A DNA stretch of 64,000 bases from Pelagerythrobacter aerophilus (GCF_003581645.1 NZ_QXFK01000016.1:124001-188000); one strand, 5' to 3'. Numbered from the stretch's first letter, positions 1 through 9,082 are shown. Numbers and translations are program-made. The notes: generated by a model not told the origin, from the letters alone.

Positions 1-373
1 TGAGATAGCGGACGCTACTGACGGTCGTTTCCAGCCTGTCGAGTTCGTCCTTCTCGCCATCATCGCCCCCGAATATACCCAGGTCGGGAAGCGAGAAGCC
101 GAATAGACCGCGGCGCGTCTTGCGAACCGCTTCAGCGTCGATAACTCGTAGTTCCCCTTGGTCCGACGCTGCCACGATATCCTTGACGGCTGCATCATAG
201 CAGGCGAGCCGGACCATGGCGTCGCTCTCAGCCTGACAAGTCTTGAGAGGGGCCAGCAGATCTGGCTGCCCCCTCTCCTGCCCGGCCGACGGTGCGGAAA
301 GGCATAACAGAGCTATCCCCGCGCATATGATCGGTCGGAGGAGATGCTTTCCCGTTGGCTGCAATCCTGGCAT
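1..373 (-). CDS. Small secreted protein with RLACYD motif, 3' end outside window
   Basis: This is the N-terminal 124 codons of a leftward gene that runs off the left edge of the window. I read it by translating the reverse strand from the ATG at 371-373, which is preceded by a purine-rich GGGGGGAAGGG. Residues 1 to about 32 look like a Sec signal peptide, with a basic start, a hydrophobic core CAGIALLCLSAPSA and then Gln/Glu. The mature part has two cysteines (about 46 and 58), the second in RLACYD. Sphingomonad secreted proteins of unknown function often carry a similar short cysteine motif, so I infer an exported or periplasmic protein. No enzyme motif is visible, and the missing C-terminus limits the call. 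Confidence 0.6.
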   Translation of the reverse strand, partial: MPGLQPTGKHLLRPIICAGIALLCLSAPSAGQERGQPDLLAPLKTCQAESDAMVRLACYDAAVKDIVAASDQGELRVIDAEAVRKTRRGLFGFSLPDLGIFGGDDGEKDELDRLETTVSSVRYL

Positions 374-562
374 CCCTTCCCCCCGCCCTGTTTCGACTAC
401 CCGCCGCTCAACGACGTCGTGCAAAAAGACTATTCGCATGCTACGCGAAATTCCAGTATAAAGCATCGGCGTGACCCTTTGGAGATCTCGAGATCTCGTA
501 CGCATTATTCCTGCTGGAAGGGTCTACCATCCGAAAAACATTGGATCGGAAAGGCAAGTTGG

Positions 563-832
563 ATGAAGTATCTCTTTTCAGTCGCTGCAACAGTCGCGCT
601 TACAGTATCAGCCGCGGCTTCCGCACACGGCCAGGCTGAAGATGCCCCCCGGACGTCGGGTGACGACACGGAGGCTTCGCAAAATCGCGTGATTTGCAAG
701 CGGCAGAAGAACACGGGATCGCGTTTGAGTGCAGAAAAGATATGCTTGACAGCTGCTCAGTGGGCGCAACTCAAGCGTGATCAGCGCGAAGCGACCGAGC
801 GCACCCAGTCGGCGCGCTGGAAAAGCGACTGA
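563..832 (+). CDS. Small secreted protein with a cysteine pair
   Basis: This 89-aa protein has a clear signal peptide (MKYLFSVAATVALTVSAAAS, likely cut near residue 21) and a short mature domain. The mature part has two cysteines, in VICKRQKNTGSR and KICLTAAQW, followed by a charged tail. I recognise the pattern from small sphingomonad exported proteins, in which a Cys, a TGSRL-like turn and a second Cys precede an aromatic W; no function is established. An in-frame start exists further upstream at 344. I chose 563 because GGAAAGG lies about 8 bases before it and because it gives a proper signal peptide. The gene converges with the sulfotransferase gene and both end at the same perfect inverted repeat. 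Confidence 0.7.
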   Translation: MKYLFSVAATVALTVSAAASAHGQAEDAPRTSGDDTEASQNRVICKRQKNTGSRLSAEKICLTAAQWAQLKRDQREATERTQSARWKSD

Positions 833-834
833 TT

Positions 835-868
835 CTACCGAGTAAGGACCCCGGTCCTTACTCGGTAG
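835..868. terminator. Perfect 16-bp inverted repeat between convergent genes
   Basis: The left arm CTACCGAGTAAGGACC (835-850) is exactly complementary to 853-868, with only two bases between them. The element sits 3 bases after the stop codon at 830-832. It contains the TAA stop (reverse strand, 858-860) of the sulfotransferase gene. No T-run follows on either strand, so it is not a textbook intrinsic terminator. A long hairpin between two convergent genes most simply serves as a two-way transcript end or RNA stabiliser. A protein-binding palindrome is also possible. Confidence 0.6.
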
Positions 869-2780
869 CGTAACCCATCCGCTCCGCCCAAGGGTGCAAG
901 ATGGGTATAACGGGCGTCAGGTGGTCGGCGTAGCGCCGCCAGCGATCGCGGGCGCGTATATAGAGGCGCTCGACAATCTGTGAGTAGCTGGCGGTACGCA
1001 CGAGTCCGCGTGCTTTTGCGATTTCCTCGTGCGCAAGCGACCGCTCGTTGAACTCGAGCCCCAACCATCGGATCAGTGGCTCGAGTTCGTCGCGGGTGTT
1101 GTCCAGTAGTCGCTCATACCGGATCGGTCGAATATCCGCGTCGCATAGGGAGCGCGCTCGTTCCCATGCAGAAAACACGGCGTCGTACGTGCGCGCACTC
1201 TCTTCCAGCGAGGTGAAGCTACGCATCGCGAAGTTCTGTTGAAAGTTCGCGATAAAGCAACTCAGCACCACATCGTAGGGATGCCGTTCCGCGAGCACGA
1301 TTTTTGCGTTGGGAAAGAGGCGGTGAATGAGCGGCAGACGGGTCATGTTGAGAGGATGCTTGTCTACAAGTCGCAGCGATTCGTCCCAACCACAGGTGCG
1401 TGCGGTGGCAAAATACTGCGACCGCAATTCTTTCGTCCGGTCCAATGAGAGCGTTGCCAGATCTTCCCCGCCCAGCGCGTTCGCCACGCTCGCCAGTATC
1501 GGTCGCTCTTCCAATACGGAAAGCTCTGGCTGACCCATGAGCATGGTGTCGAGCAGCGTCGTACCCGAGCGTGGAAAGCCGACCAAAAATACCGGATCCT
1601 GCTGCTCACCTGCGAGGTCGACCTCGGTCCAACTTTCGAACCAATCACGCGTCCAGCGCTCCGCGTTGCGCTCCACAGTCTCGCGGAAGGTCGGGCCTTG
1701 GACTGGAGCCGAATCAGTGACAGCCGCTTCGTTCATGCGCTCGAAGGCGGCAAATGCAGCGGCCGTGTCGTCACGGCGGTCAGCGATCGCCCCGATCAAG
1801 TGCAGGCGCCTCATGGGATGGACCGTCTCCGGAATGCCCCGTGCCAACTCCGCAGCGTCATCGAAGCGACCTTCGCGTTGCGCCTGCCAAGCAAGGAGGA
1901 AGGCGGCTTCAGGCGGTGCATTTACGCCGTCGATCCGGTTGATCAACGCTGCCAGATCGTCAACCCGGTTAAGCGCCTCGTACAAACGACCGAGCTCAAT
2001 ATGCGATTCGCCGAATTCGGGAAACCGCGCAACAACATCTTCGAGAATAGCGATCGCTGTTTCGATTCCATCGATCCCGTCCTTCGAGTCGATCGACGTT
2101 GAGGGCGCACTTCCGTCGGCGTGTACATGAGCCAAGGCCAGTTCGGTCAGCACTTTGCGGTTGCCGGGGGCGATGACCTGCGCGTCGCGCATGACCTTCA
2201 GGCGTTCTCGGCCACGATCAGCCTGCCGAAGTACCTCGGCAAGATTGAGGTAGATATCGATCTCTCGTGGCGCGAGCGTAATTGCACGCTCGAAGTACCC
2301 GATGGCTTCGTCGTACTTGCCACAGGCGGCATATAGGTTTCCGAGATTGTTCAGACTTGCAAGATCCGCCCCGTCGCCTGCAAGCGCGCGAAGATAGGCT
2401 GCGATCGCACCTTCGATGTCGCCGCGTTGCTGACGCGCATAGCCCTCGATACGTGCGAGATTTGGTTCGGCAGCTCCACCGATCAGGGCTATCGCACCGT
2501 CCATGTCTCCCGTCTCAACCAAAGCATTGGCGAGATTGGCACGACTGGCTCGATCGTTTGGGTTCAGGGCCAGCAAAGCGCGTAGGTGGGGGATGGCCCT
2601 GGCCGGCTCTTCAAGCCGCAGGGCAGCAAGGCTTGCGAGTGCCAGATAGGGCGCCCGGTCCTTTGCCGTCGCGACTGCCGCCTCCGCGAGTTCCAAAGCG
2701 CCGCGGTTATCCGCAAGGCGCATGCGTTGCATCGCAGCCAACAGGTCTGGCGGCGGGGCGGAGCTTTTCGTCTCTGTCAT
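858..2780 (-). CDS. TPR-repeat sulfotransferase
   Basis: This 640-aa protein has an N-terminal half of tetratricopeptide repeats (for example ASLNNLGNLYAACGKYDEAI) and a C-terminal PAPS-dependent sulfotransferase domain. The 5'-phosphosulfate loop VGFPRSGTTLLDTML lies near residues 397-411. The 3'-phosphate-binding motif RHPYDVVLS lies near 496. Both match the Sulfotransfer_3 type of family. No signal peptide or membrane segment is seen, so it is probably cytoplasmic. The start is the ATG at 2778-2780, which overlaps the stop of the upstream oxygenase-like gene (ATGA), so the two are translationally coupled. I infer transfer of sulfate to a protein, peptide or glycan selected through the TPR domain; the acceptor is unknown. 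Confidence 0.85.
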   Translation of the reverse strand: MTETKSSAPPPDLLAAMQRMRLADNRGALELAEAAVATAKDRAPYLALASLAALRLEEPARAIPHLRALLALNPNDRASRANLANALVETGDMDGAIALIGGAAEPNLARIEGYARQQRGDIEGAIAAYLRALAGDGADLASLNNLGNLYAACGKYDEAIGYFERAITLAPREIDIYLNLAEVLRQADRGRERLKVMRDAQVIAPGNRKVLTELALAHVHADGSAPSTSIDSKDGIDGIETAIAILEDVVARFPEFGESHIELGRLYEALNRVDDLAALINRIDGVNAPPEAAFLLAWQAQREGRFDDAAELARGIPETVHPMRRLHLIGAIADRRDDTAAAFAAFERMNEAAVTDSAPVQGPTFRETVERNAERWTRDWFESWTEVDLAGEQQDPVFLVGFPRSGTTLLDTMLMGQPELSVLEERPILASVANALGGEDLATLSLDRTKELRSQYFATARTCGWDESLRLVDKHPLNMTRLPLIHRLFPNAKIVLAERHPYDVVLSCFIANFQQNFAMRSFTSLEESARTYDAVFSAWERARSLCDADIRPIRYERLLDNTRDELEPLIRWLGLEFNERSLAHEEIAKARGLVRTASYSQIVERLYIRARDRWRRYADHLTPVIPILHPWAERMGYATE

Positions 2781-4327
2781 TGATCCGTTTCTTGTCTGGG
2801 CAGCGCGATATCGAAAGCGACCGTCAGGCGTTCGCCTGCAGAAAAGGGGCGTGTACCATGCCACATGGTCGAGGGGAACAAGACGAGGCGACCCGGCCGT
2901 GGTTCGATCAGGCGGGTTGGCGCGAGGTCCGGAACGAGGTCACGACATTCGCCCAGCGTGAGCCAGCCTTCGTGAGTACCCCCATCTTTCCCCGTCAAAT
3001 CTGCGGGATCATCGCGAGCGAGCGTTTCAGGAAGGGCAACATAGAAGGCCGAGCTCAGCCAACCTTGGCTGTGGACGTGATCGACATGGAAGCCCGCCTC
3101 GCGCAGGCGAACCGACCAGGATCCGGCAACACGCTGCGGTGCACGGCGGGAAAACAAAGTGGGGTGGCCCTCGCGTGCCTGGGGAAGACGTTCGACGTGA
3201 GCAGCAACGGTCTCAAGCAGCGTCTTACGCAGCCTCTGAATTGGGGGAGTGTCCCGCAGTAGCAGATTACCGTCGCTCTGAGTGCCACCGCGCACCGATT
3301 GGTCGAGTGGTGCTTCGGCTGCAACATGAAGATGTCGCAAGTCAGTGGCGAGCGCTTCCAGATCGCCAACTTGGTCGCCAAGGTCGTAGAGGCCCACGAG
3401 GCTCTCATCCCCTTCCAACCAGTCCGCTCGCGAATCGTCGAGAAGGCGCCAAGCGAGCGAGAGATAGGGCCAGAAGAGATGGTCACGATCCTCCGCAACG
3501 CGCGGCTCTAGCAGCTCGGCCGCCTCTGCCGGGCGACCCACGCGCAGCAAATGCCGAGCATGCATCGCAAACTCTTCTTGTGATGCGGGCAGCGGCGCGG
3601 CAGCGAGTTCGTTCTCGGCCGTGTCGATGTCGCCCATTTCGGAAGCCGCATGGGCGGCGAATTGTCGCAGCCAACCCAGGTCTCCGAGCAGCCCGCGCGC
3701 CTTGGCGACGGCCACAGTGGCGTCGCTGTAGCGCCGGGCTTCGAACAGCGTCAGAATGCGTAAGCGGTGTAGCTCGTGCCGCGCTCCCATCGTAGCGAGT
3801 GCGGTATTGATATGCGCGACAGGATCAAAGCCGAGCTGGCCTCGAATGTGCGCCAGTGTTCGGTGTCCATCGATCCATAGCGGGTTACGGGTCAATATGG
3901 CTTCGAGGCGCTCGATGGCCTCCTGCCCACGCCGCTCGGCAACCAGCGCCGCGGCGAGACCGAGCAGCACCGATCCGTCTTGCGGCGCAAGGCTCACCGC
4001 CCGCTCGAACAGGTCCACCGCAGGCTTGCCCGCCTCAAGTGCGGTTCGCGCATGCGAATGAACTATAAGAGGGTCGGCCGACGCGAGACGTGCTGCTCTG
4101 GAAAACGCGGAGTGGGCGAGGGGCCCGTCTCCCGCCGCGCGTGCGGCGAGTCCGAGCAACTGAGCGAGCCGTGGATCCGCGCGATTCCGCTCAGAGAGGC
4201 GCTTCGCTGTGGGTAGAAGAACTTCGGGATAGTCCGCTTTCAGTAGATCGAGGCCTCCGCGGAAGGCAGCTTCGGAGGAAGACCGCACGAGCCCCTCTGC
4301 TATTGCCTGCGCTTCCTTTGGACGCAC
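2777..4327 (-). CDS. TPR-repeat putative 2OG-Fe(II) oxygenase
   Basis: This 516-aa protein has TPR-like helical repeats over about residues 1-330. Its C-terminal domain resembles the putative 2OG-Fe(II) oxygenase family 5. That domain shows a histidine-rich strand HVDHVHSQGWLSSAFYV (about 412-428) and a late FPSTMWHGTRPF (about 482-493) followed by ERLTVAFDI. These are the spacing and motifs expected for metal ligands and the 2-oxoglutarate-binding basic residue. The start is GTG, with AGGAGGG about 8 bases upstream. The gene lies downstream of the TonB receptor gene and its stop overlaps the start of the TPR sulfotransferase gene. I infer hydroxylation of a protein or peptide; the substrate is not known. 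Confidence 0.8.
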   Translation of the reverse strand: MRPKEAQAIAEGLVRSSSEAAFRGGLDLLKADYPEVLLPTAKRLSERNRADPRLAQLLGLAARAAGDGPLAHSAFSRAARLASADPLIVHSHARTALEAGKPAVDLFERAVSLAPQDGSVLLGLAAALVAERRGQEAIERLEAILTRNPLWIDGHRTLAHIRGQLGFDPVAHINTALATMGARHELHRLRILTLFEARRYSDATVAVAKARGLLGDLGWLRQFAAHAASEMGDIDTAENELAAAPLPASQEEFAMHARHLLRVGRPAEAAELLEPRVAEDRDHLFWPYLSLAWRLLDDSRADWLEGDESLVGLYDLGDQVGDLEALATDLRHLHVAAEAPLDQSVRGGTQSDGNLLLRDTPPIQRLRKTLLETVAAHVERLPQAREGHPTLFSRRAPQRVAGSWSVRLREAGFHVDHVHSQGWLSSAFYVALPETLARDDPADLTGKDGGTHEGWLTLGECRDLVPDLAPTRLIEPRPGRLVLFPSTMWHGTRPFSAGERLTVAFDIALPRQETDQ

Positions 4328-4369
4328 GGCCCAGCCCTCCTGCTTGATTTGATCCGGCCAGACCGGCCC

Positions 4370-4401
4370 AAAAAGAAATGGCGGACCTTTCGGCCCGCCA
4401 T
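4370..4401 (-). terminator. Intrinsic terminator after the TonB receptor gene
   Basis: On the reverse strand a 10-bp stem (ATGGCGGGCC / GGTCCGCCAT, one mismatch) with a GAAA loop is followed by TTTCTTTTT. It lies 24 bases beyond the receptor stop and before the oxygenase start at 4327. The receptor message should mostly end here, and the oxygenase and sulfotransferase genes would depend on read-through or their own promoter. Confidence 0.8.
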
Positions 4402-4424
4402 CCCCTGTCTAGTCTGCGCTACGC

Positions 4425-7400
4425 TTAGAATTCAAGCGTCACACCAGCGTAGATGTAACGACCCAGAGCGTCGTACACCTGCGCGAACGTATTGCCGTTA
4501 CAGAACCCGGCCGGGCAGGTCTGCGAACCGGTGATCGGCGGCTCCTTGTCGAGCACGTTGTTGGCGCCCAGGCGGAAGTCGTAGTGATCGCCAACCTCCC
4601 AGGTGAACGCGAGGTCGAAGTAGTTGACGGCATTGAAGTGCGATGCACCCGGATTGGTGCTGTCGAGGTCCACCGGACCGAAGTAGCGCCAGCGGACCGA
4701 CGCACCCATCCCGTTGGTCCAATCGAAGCTCAGACGAGCCTGATGGCGCCATTCGGGGTTCGGCGTGCCGCACTGGTTGCCCGCCAGGCCAACGCACTCG
4801 ACATCGTCGCCCACGCCGGGATTGGTGGTCAGCGTGTCCAGCCAGGTGCCGACGAAGGTCAGGCCCAGCCGACCCGCACTGCCGATCTCGCGGCTGTAGC
4901 CCGCCTGCACGTCGATGCCCGACGTCTCAAGACGACCGATGTTCTGCGATAGGTCCTCGATGTAGCCTGCCGAGGTGCGCCACAGCGAACCCGATGCATC
5001 GCGATGGATGAGATCGCAGAAAAACTGGTCGTTGTTGTTGGTGCACTGGTCGATGATCGTGTCCGCACCGATGCCCTGGATGGCGCCTTCAACCTTAATG
5101 TTGAAGTAGTCAACGCTGGCATTGAAGCCCGGCAGGAAGCCGGGAGTCAGTACCACACCCACGGTGTAGGTGTCGGCGACTTCGGGAACCAGGTCTGGGT
5201 TACCGCCGATCAGGCCGTTATACTGGCTCGCCGGGTTCGGAGCGACGGTCTGGCCGACGCTAAGACCTTGGGCGAGACAGCCCGTGTCCGCCGCCGTGAT
5301 GGCGAAGCCGGCGCACGGGTCGGTCGAACCATCGAGAACGACACGTTGCGGAGCGAAGAGATCCTGTACCGTCGGGGCACGCACTGCGCGGTTGTAGCCG
5401 CCGCGGAAGCGGATGTCCCGGGTCGGGGCGAGCTCGCCTTCGATCTTGTAGGTGTCGGTCGAATACCCGGTGTTGTAGTCCGAATAACGGTAGCCGCCCG
5501 TGATGTTGAAGTCATGCAGCCAGCTGTCCTGGACGATCGGCAGACGGACCTCGGTGAAGAACTCTTTCACATCGAACGAGCCCGCAACCGGCAGCGTCGG
5601 CGCACCTTGGCCCGCGAGATCGCCCGTCTGGAACGCGCTATCCGCGAAGAAGTCGAGCTTTTCCTTTCGGTATTCGGCGCCGAGCACGATGCCAACGCCT
5701 TCCGAAGCCCAGGGGCTCTGGATGCCGTATTCACCGAGCGCACCCGAGACGTAGCCGGAAGCAACCTGCTCACTTACGACACCGCGCTGGAAGCCCGGCG
5801 TCTGCAGGTAATTGATCGCTTCGTTCGATGGCGTGACAGAGCCAGGCGAGAAGATATCCCATGGGACGCAGTTGGGGTCGGTTCCATCAAGGGTCGAGCG
5901 GCAGACGGGAGTGCCGTCGGGACCGGTGACAACGTCGAGCGCACGCGAGATGCGTGTGACCGAGAAGTCGTTGAAGTAGGTCTCGGCGAAGTTGGTCCGG
6001 CCGTACTGATAGTACATGTCATACGACCAGACCGGGCTCAGGTCGCCGCGGGTTCCGAGCACCGCGCGATAGCTGGTGTGCTGGAGGTCGTCGCGACGCC
6101 CGCCGCCTTCCACGTTACGGCGCAGGATCTGCGCGAAGCCGCGGGTGTACTGGCCGCTTGCTGGGCCGAACATGTACGGCGTCGTCGGCAACAGCGGCTC
6201 GCCCAAACCACGATCGATGCGAGCCTGATTCTCGGCTGCAACGTTACCAACCACCGTGAAGGCGTCTGCCGCAAGCGGGCTGACCAGCAGGTTCTCGTTG
6301 TCGCAGATCACAGCCTTCTGCTCGGGCGACAGGAGCGGATTATCGCAGTTGATCGAGACGGTGTTACCGAAGTTACCCGACGGAGCGATCTGGGCGACCG
6401 TGCGGTCGTCCATGAACATGAACTCCATATAGGGATGCAGCGCTTCAGAGATCTCATAGTCGGCGAACACGCCGGCGGTGTAGCGCTCGTCCGGACGCTG
6501 AAAATAGTTCAGCGGCGCGTAGTTGTATTGCGTAAAGCCGGGAAGCAGCGTGCGGTTCGGACCGAACTGACCGATCGTCGAGGTGAACGAATCCGCAACA
6601 CCGTCGCCATCTGCATCCGTCGGATCGCCGAAGTTGTCGAAATAGAACAGTGTGCCCTGTGGCGACGTCGCGGAACCACCGCAAGTATAGGGTGGGTTGC
6701 CGCTCGCAGTCGCCGAGAGGGCGCATGCCGAGTAGTCGCGGCTCGATTGGAGCACGGGGTTGATCTTGCGATACCCCACATAGCCCATGACGTGGCCACG
6801 ACCATCGTCGAAGCCGGCGCCGAAGGAGGCCGTAATATCGAACGCGCCGCCGTTGGTTGACATGCCGCGCGGATAGCCAAAGCCCTTCGCATCAAGCGCG
6901 TCGGTGTACTTGCTCTTGTTGCGGTTGTCGTGGTTGTAGACCGAGTACTGGGTGTCGAGCTTGAAGCCCTCGAAATCAGTATCCATCACGAAGTTGACGA
7001 CGCCCGCGACGGCGTCGGCGCCGTACACCGACGAGGCGCCGCCGGTGAGCACGTCGATCCGATCGATCAGGGCGGCCGGGATCACGTTGATGTCGGCGGC
7101 CGACGTGGTCGGGTCACCGGGGACGAGGCGACGGCCGTTGACGAGAACCAGCGTGCGCTCGGAGCCGAGACCACGCAGATTCAGCGTGGCGGTGCCACTC
7201 GCGCCGTTCGAGACGTTCGCACCTTGGCCGGCGAAGACCTGCGGCAGCGAGTTGACGAGGTCTTCCACGCGGGTCGTGCCCGTCTGGGTCACTTCCTCGC
7301 TGGTGACGACGGTGACCGGGCTGGCCGATTCGAGATTCGGCTGCTTGATGCGCGAACCGGTGACGACGATGGTCTGCGGCGCCGAAGCGTCATCAACCGC

Positions 7401-7523
7401 TTCAGCCGGACCAACGCCAACGTCTTCGCTCTCGGTGGTCTGCGCGAACGCGGGCGCGCTCGCCAGAGCCAAGCCGAGCGCGATAGGCGCTGCGCCAGCC
7501 TTGAGAATGGTTAGATTCCTCAT
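4425..7523 (-). CDS. TonB-dependent outer-membrane receptor
   Basis: This 1032-aa protein has a signal peptide (about 1-28, ending SAPAFAQ), a linker, and a plug domain opening with PQTIVVTGSRIKQPNLESA. The plug includes LNLRGLGSERTLVLVNGRR and the GGASSVYGADAVAGVVNF segment. A 22-strand-type barrel follows and ends in aromatic phenylalanine (YIYAGVTLEF), as outer-membrane proteins do. It should import a bulky ligand using TonB/ExbBD energy; the ligand cannot be read from the sequence. The start at 7523 has GAGGGGAAAG upstream and gives an immediate signal peptide; an in-frame start 33 bases earlier is less likely. It heads the group with the TPR oxygenase-like and TPR sulfotransferase genes, separated from them by a terminator. 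Confidence 0.92.
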   Translation of the reverse strand: MRNLTILKAGAAPIALGLALASAPAFAQTTESEDVGVGPAEAVDDASAPQTIVVTGSRIKQPNLESASPVTVVTSEEVTQTGTTRVEDLVNSLPQVFAGQGANVSNGASGTATLNLRGLGSERTLVLVNGRRLVPGDPTTSAADINVIPAALIDRIDVLTGGASSVYGADAVAGVVNFVMDTDFEGFKLDTQYSVYNHDNRNKSKYTDALDAKGFGYPRGMSTNGGAFDITASFGAGFDDGRGHVMGYVGYRKINPVLQSSRDYSACALSATASGNPPYTCGGSATSPQGTLFYFDNFGDPTDADGDGVADSFTSTIGQFGPNRTLLPGFTQYNYAPLNYFQRPDERYTAGVFADYEISEALHPYMEFMFMDDRTVAQIAPSGNFGNTVSINCDNPLLSPEQKAVICDNENLLVSPLAADAFTVVGNVAAENQARIDRGLGEPLLPTTPYMFGPASGQYTRGFAQILRRNVEGGGRRDDLQHTSYRAVLGTRGDLSPVWSYDMYYQYGRTNFAETYFNDFSVTRISRALDVVTGPDGTPVCRSTLDGTDPNCVPWDIFSPGSVTPSNEAINYLQTPGFQRGVVSEQVASGYVSGALGEYGIQSPWASEGVGIVLGAEYRKEKLDFFADSAFQTGDLAGQGAPTLPVAGSFDVKEFFTEVRLPIVQDSWLHDFNITGGYRYSDYNTGYSTDTYKIEGELAPTRDIRFRGGYNRAVRAPTVQDLFAPQRVVLDGSTDPCAGFAITAADTGCLAQGLSVGQTVAPNPASQYNGLIGGNPDLVPEVADTYTVGVVLTPGFLPGFNASVDYFNIKVEGAIQGIGADTIIDQCTNNNDQFFCDLIHRDASGSLWRTSAGYIEDLSQNIGRLETSGIDVQAGYSREIGSAGRLGLTFVGTWLDTLTTNPGVGDDVECVGLAGNQCGTPNPEWRHQARLSFDWTNGMGASVRWRYFGPVDLDSTNPGASHFNAVNYFDLAFTWEVGDHYDFRLGANNVLDKEPPITGSQTCPAGFCNGNTFAQVYDALGRYIYAGVTLEF

Positions 7524-7756
7524 GTGATTTCTTTCCCCTCTGATGCGCCCGGGCACGGGGCGCTGCTACTTGAAGCTGCAGCGAGGCGTGCGTGAAGCAC
7601 GCACTCCGCCAGCTACTCAATGGGATGCCTCTCACAGTGTCGCGCCGCAAATCCTAATCGGGCGAACTCGGAAGATTGACCGGCATTGTCGCCATTCTGC
7701 AACATGTGTGAAGTTGGGCGAATCCGCCCGTTTCCGCGCTCCAATTCGTGTCCCGC

Positions 7757-7806
7757 TTGACCGCGTACCGCAGGCTTCCTAACCGGGTTGCAATGCGAAA
7801 CCGGTT
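7757..7806 (+). promoter_or_regulatory. Candidate promoter and operator of the thiolase cluster
   Basis: The 295-base divergent spacer (7524-7818) holds a reasonable sigma-70-like promoter: TTGACC at 7757-7762, a 17-base spacer and TAACCG at 7780-7785. An inverted repeat AACCGG (7781-7786) / CCGGTT (7801-7806) overlaps the -10 and the expected start site, which suits a repressor site. The thiolase SD (GGAAGAG) and ATG follow at once. The rest of the spacer holds the TonB receptor leader and one short GC hairpin (GGGCGAATCCGCCC), with no gene seen. Confidence 0.4.
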
Positions 7807-7818
7807 GGGAAGAGTTGG

Positions 7819-8991
7819 ATGACCACTGCCTACCTCGTCGATGCCGTTCGCACGGCCGGAGGGCGCCGGGGCGGAAAGCTGGCCGGTGTCCACCCGGTCG
7901 ATCTGGCAGCGGAGGCGCTCGATGCGCTGGTGGAGCGCACCGGGGTCGACCCGAAGAGTGTCGACGATGTGATCATGGGCTGCGTTACCCAGGCGGGCGA
8001 GCAGTCGATGCACGTCGGGCGCAATGCGGTGCTGGCCTCGAAGCTGCTGCCGCAATCCACGCCAGCGGTTACGATCGACCGCCAGTGCGGGTCGAGCCAG
8101 CAGGCGGTGCAGTTCGCCGCGCAGGCGGTGATGAGCGGCACGCAGGACGTGGTCATCGCCAGCGGCGTCGAGAGCATGAGCCGCGTACCCATGGGCTCGA
8201 GCTTGACGTTCCACATGAAGGAAGGCCTGGGCACCTACAAGTCGCCGGGGCTGGAGGAGAAGTATCCCGGCGTCCTGTGGTCGCAGTTCATGGGCGCCGA
8301 GATGATCGTCGAGAAGCATGGCTTCACGAAGGACGATCTCGATCGCTTCGCTCTTGCGAGCCACGAGAAAGCGATCGCCGCAACCCGGGCAGGGGCGTTC
8401 GACGCCGAGATCGTGCCGGTCGAGATCGAGGCCCCCGATGGACCGCAGATGCACAGGGTCGATGAAGGCATCCGCTTCGACGCGACGCTCGAAAGCATCG
8501 CCAGCGTCAAGCTGCTCAGCGAAGGCGGTACGATCACGGCGGCCACGGCCAGCCAGATCTGCGACGGCTCCAGCGCGGCGCTGATCGTGTCCGAAAAGGT
8601 TCTGAAGGAACAGGGCCTGACCCCGCTTGCACGGATCGTCAATCTCACCGTCACGGCGGGCGACCCGGTCATCATGCTGGAGGAACCGTTGTTCGCGACC
8701 GACAAAGCACTGCGGCGGGCAGGCATGAAGATCGAGGATATCGACCTCTACGAAGTGAACGAGGCCTTCGCGCCCGTACCGCTCGCGTGGCTAAAGCATA
8801 CGGGTGCGGATCCGGAGCGGCTCAACGTCAACGGCGGCGCCATTGCCCTCGGCCATCCGCTCGGCGCCTCGGGCACCAAGTTGATGGCGACGCTGACCCA
8901 CGCGCTCAAGGCGCGCGGGAAGAAGTACGGGCTGCAGACGATGTGCGAAGGCGGCGGTATCGCCAACGTGACGATCATCGAGGCGCTTTGA
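7819..8991 (+). CDS. Acetyl-CoA C-acyltransferase (thiolase)
   Basis: This 390-aa protein is the usual length for a thiolase. The acyl-accepting cysteine is C90 in DRQCGSSQQA. The C-terminal catalytic pair is H346 in GHPLGASG and C376 in MCEGGG. It catalyses thiolytic cleavage of 3-ketoacyl-CoA or the reverse condensation, in the cytoplasm. It is the first gene of a rightward cluster with an HSD10-like dehydrogenase and a crotonase-family enzyme, so a role in fatty-acid, steroid-side-chain or aromatic acyl-CoA degradation is likelier than PHB synthesis. No PHB gene lies nearby. The substrate chain length cannot be read from the sequence. Confidence 0.92.
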   Translation: MTTAYLVDAVRTAGGRRGGKLAGVHPVDLAAEALDALVERTGVDPKSVDDVIMGCVTQAGEQSMHVGRNAVLASKLLPQSTPAVTIDRQCGSSQQAVQFAAQAVMSGTQDVVIASGVESMSRVPMGSSLTFHMKEGLGTYKSPGLEEKYPGVLWSQFMGAEMIVEKHGFTKDDLDRFALASHEKAIAATRAGAFDAEIVPVEIEAPDGPQMHRVDEGIRFDATLESIASVKLLSEGGTITAATASQICDGSSAALIVSEKVLKEQGLTPLARIVNLTVTAGDPVIMLEEPLFATDKALRRAGMKIEDIDLYEVNEAFAPVPLAWLKHTGADPERLNVNGGAIALGHPLGASGTKLMATLTHALKARGKKYGLQTMCEGGGIANVTIIEAL

Positions 8992-9002
8992 TCGAGTTGT
9001 GA

Positions 9003-9062
9003 GTCCTCGCGAAGGCGGGACCTCCGGCAAGTATTACACGAGACCTCCGCCTGCGCGGGGGA
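9003..9062. repeat. Imperfect palindromic intergenic repeat
   Basis: The thiolase-SDR spacer holds an imperfect inverted repeat. TCCTCGCGAAGGCGGGACCT is mirrored by GAGACCTCCGCCTGCGCGGG, so each arm carries a GGCGGG/CGCGGGG core. It resembles REP-like elements scattered between genes in sphingomonads. It may form a strong hairpin in the transcript. It has no T-run and is unlikely to stop transcription completely within this gene cluster. Confidence 0.6.
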
Positions 9063-9082
9063 TCAGGAAGAGGAAGACAAAA

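Noticed and set aside
2282-3262. Rightward frame across the TPR gene junction
   Set aside because: It crosses the ATGA overlap of two clear leftward genes and has no domain.
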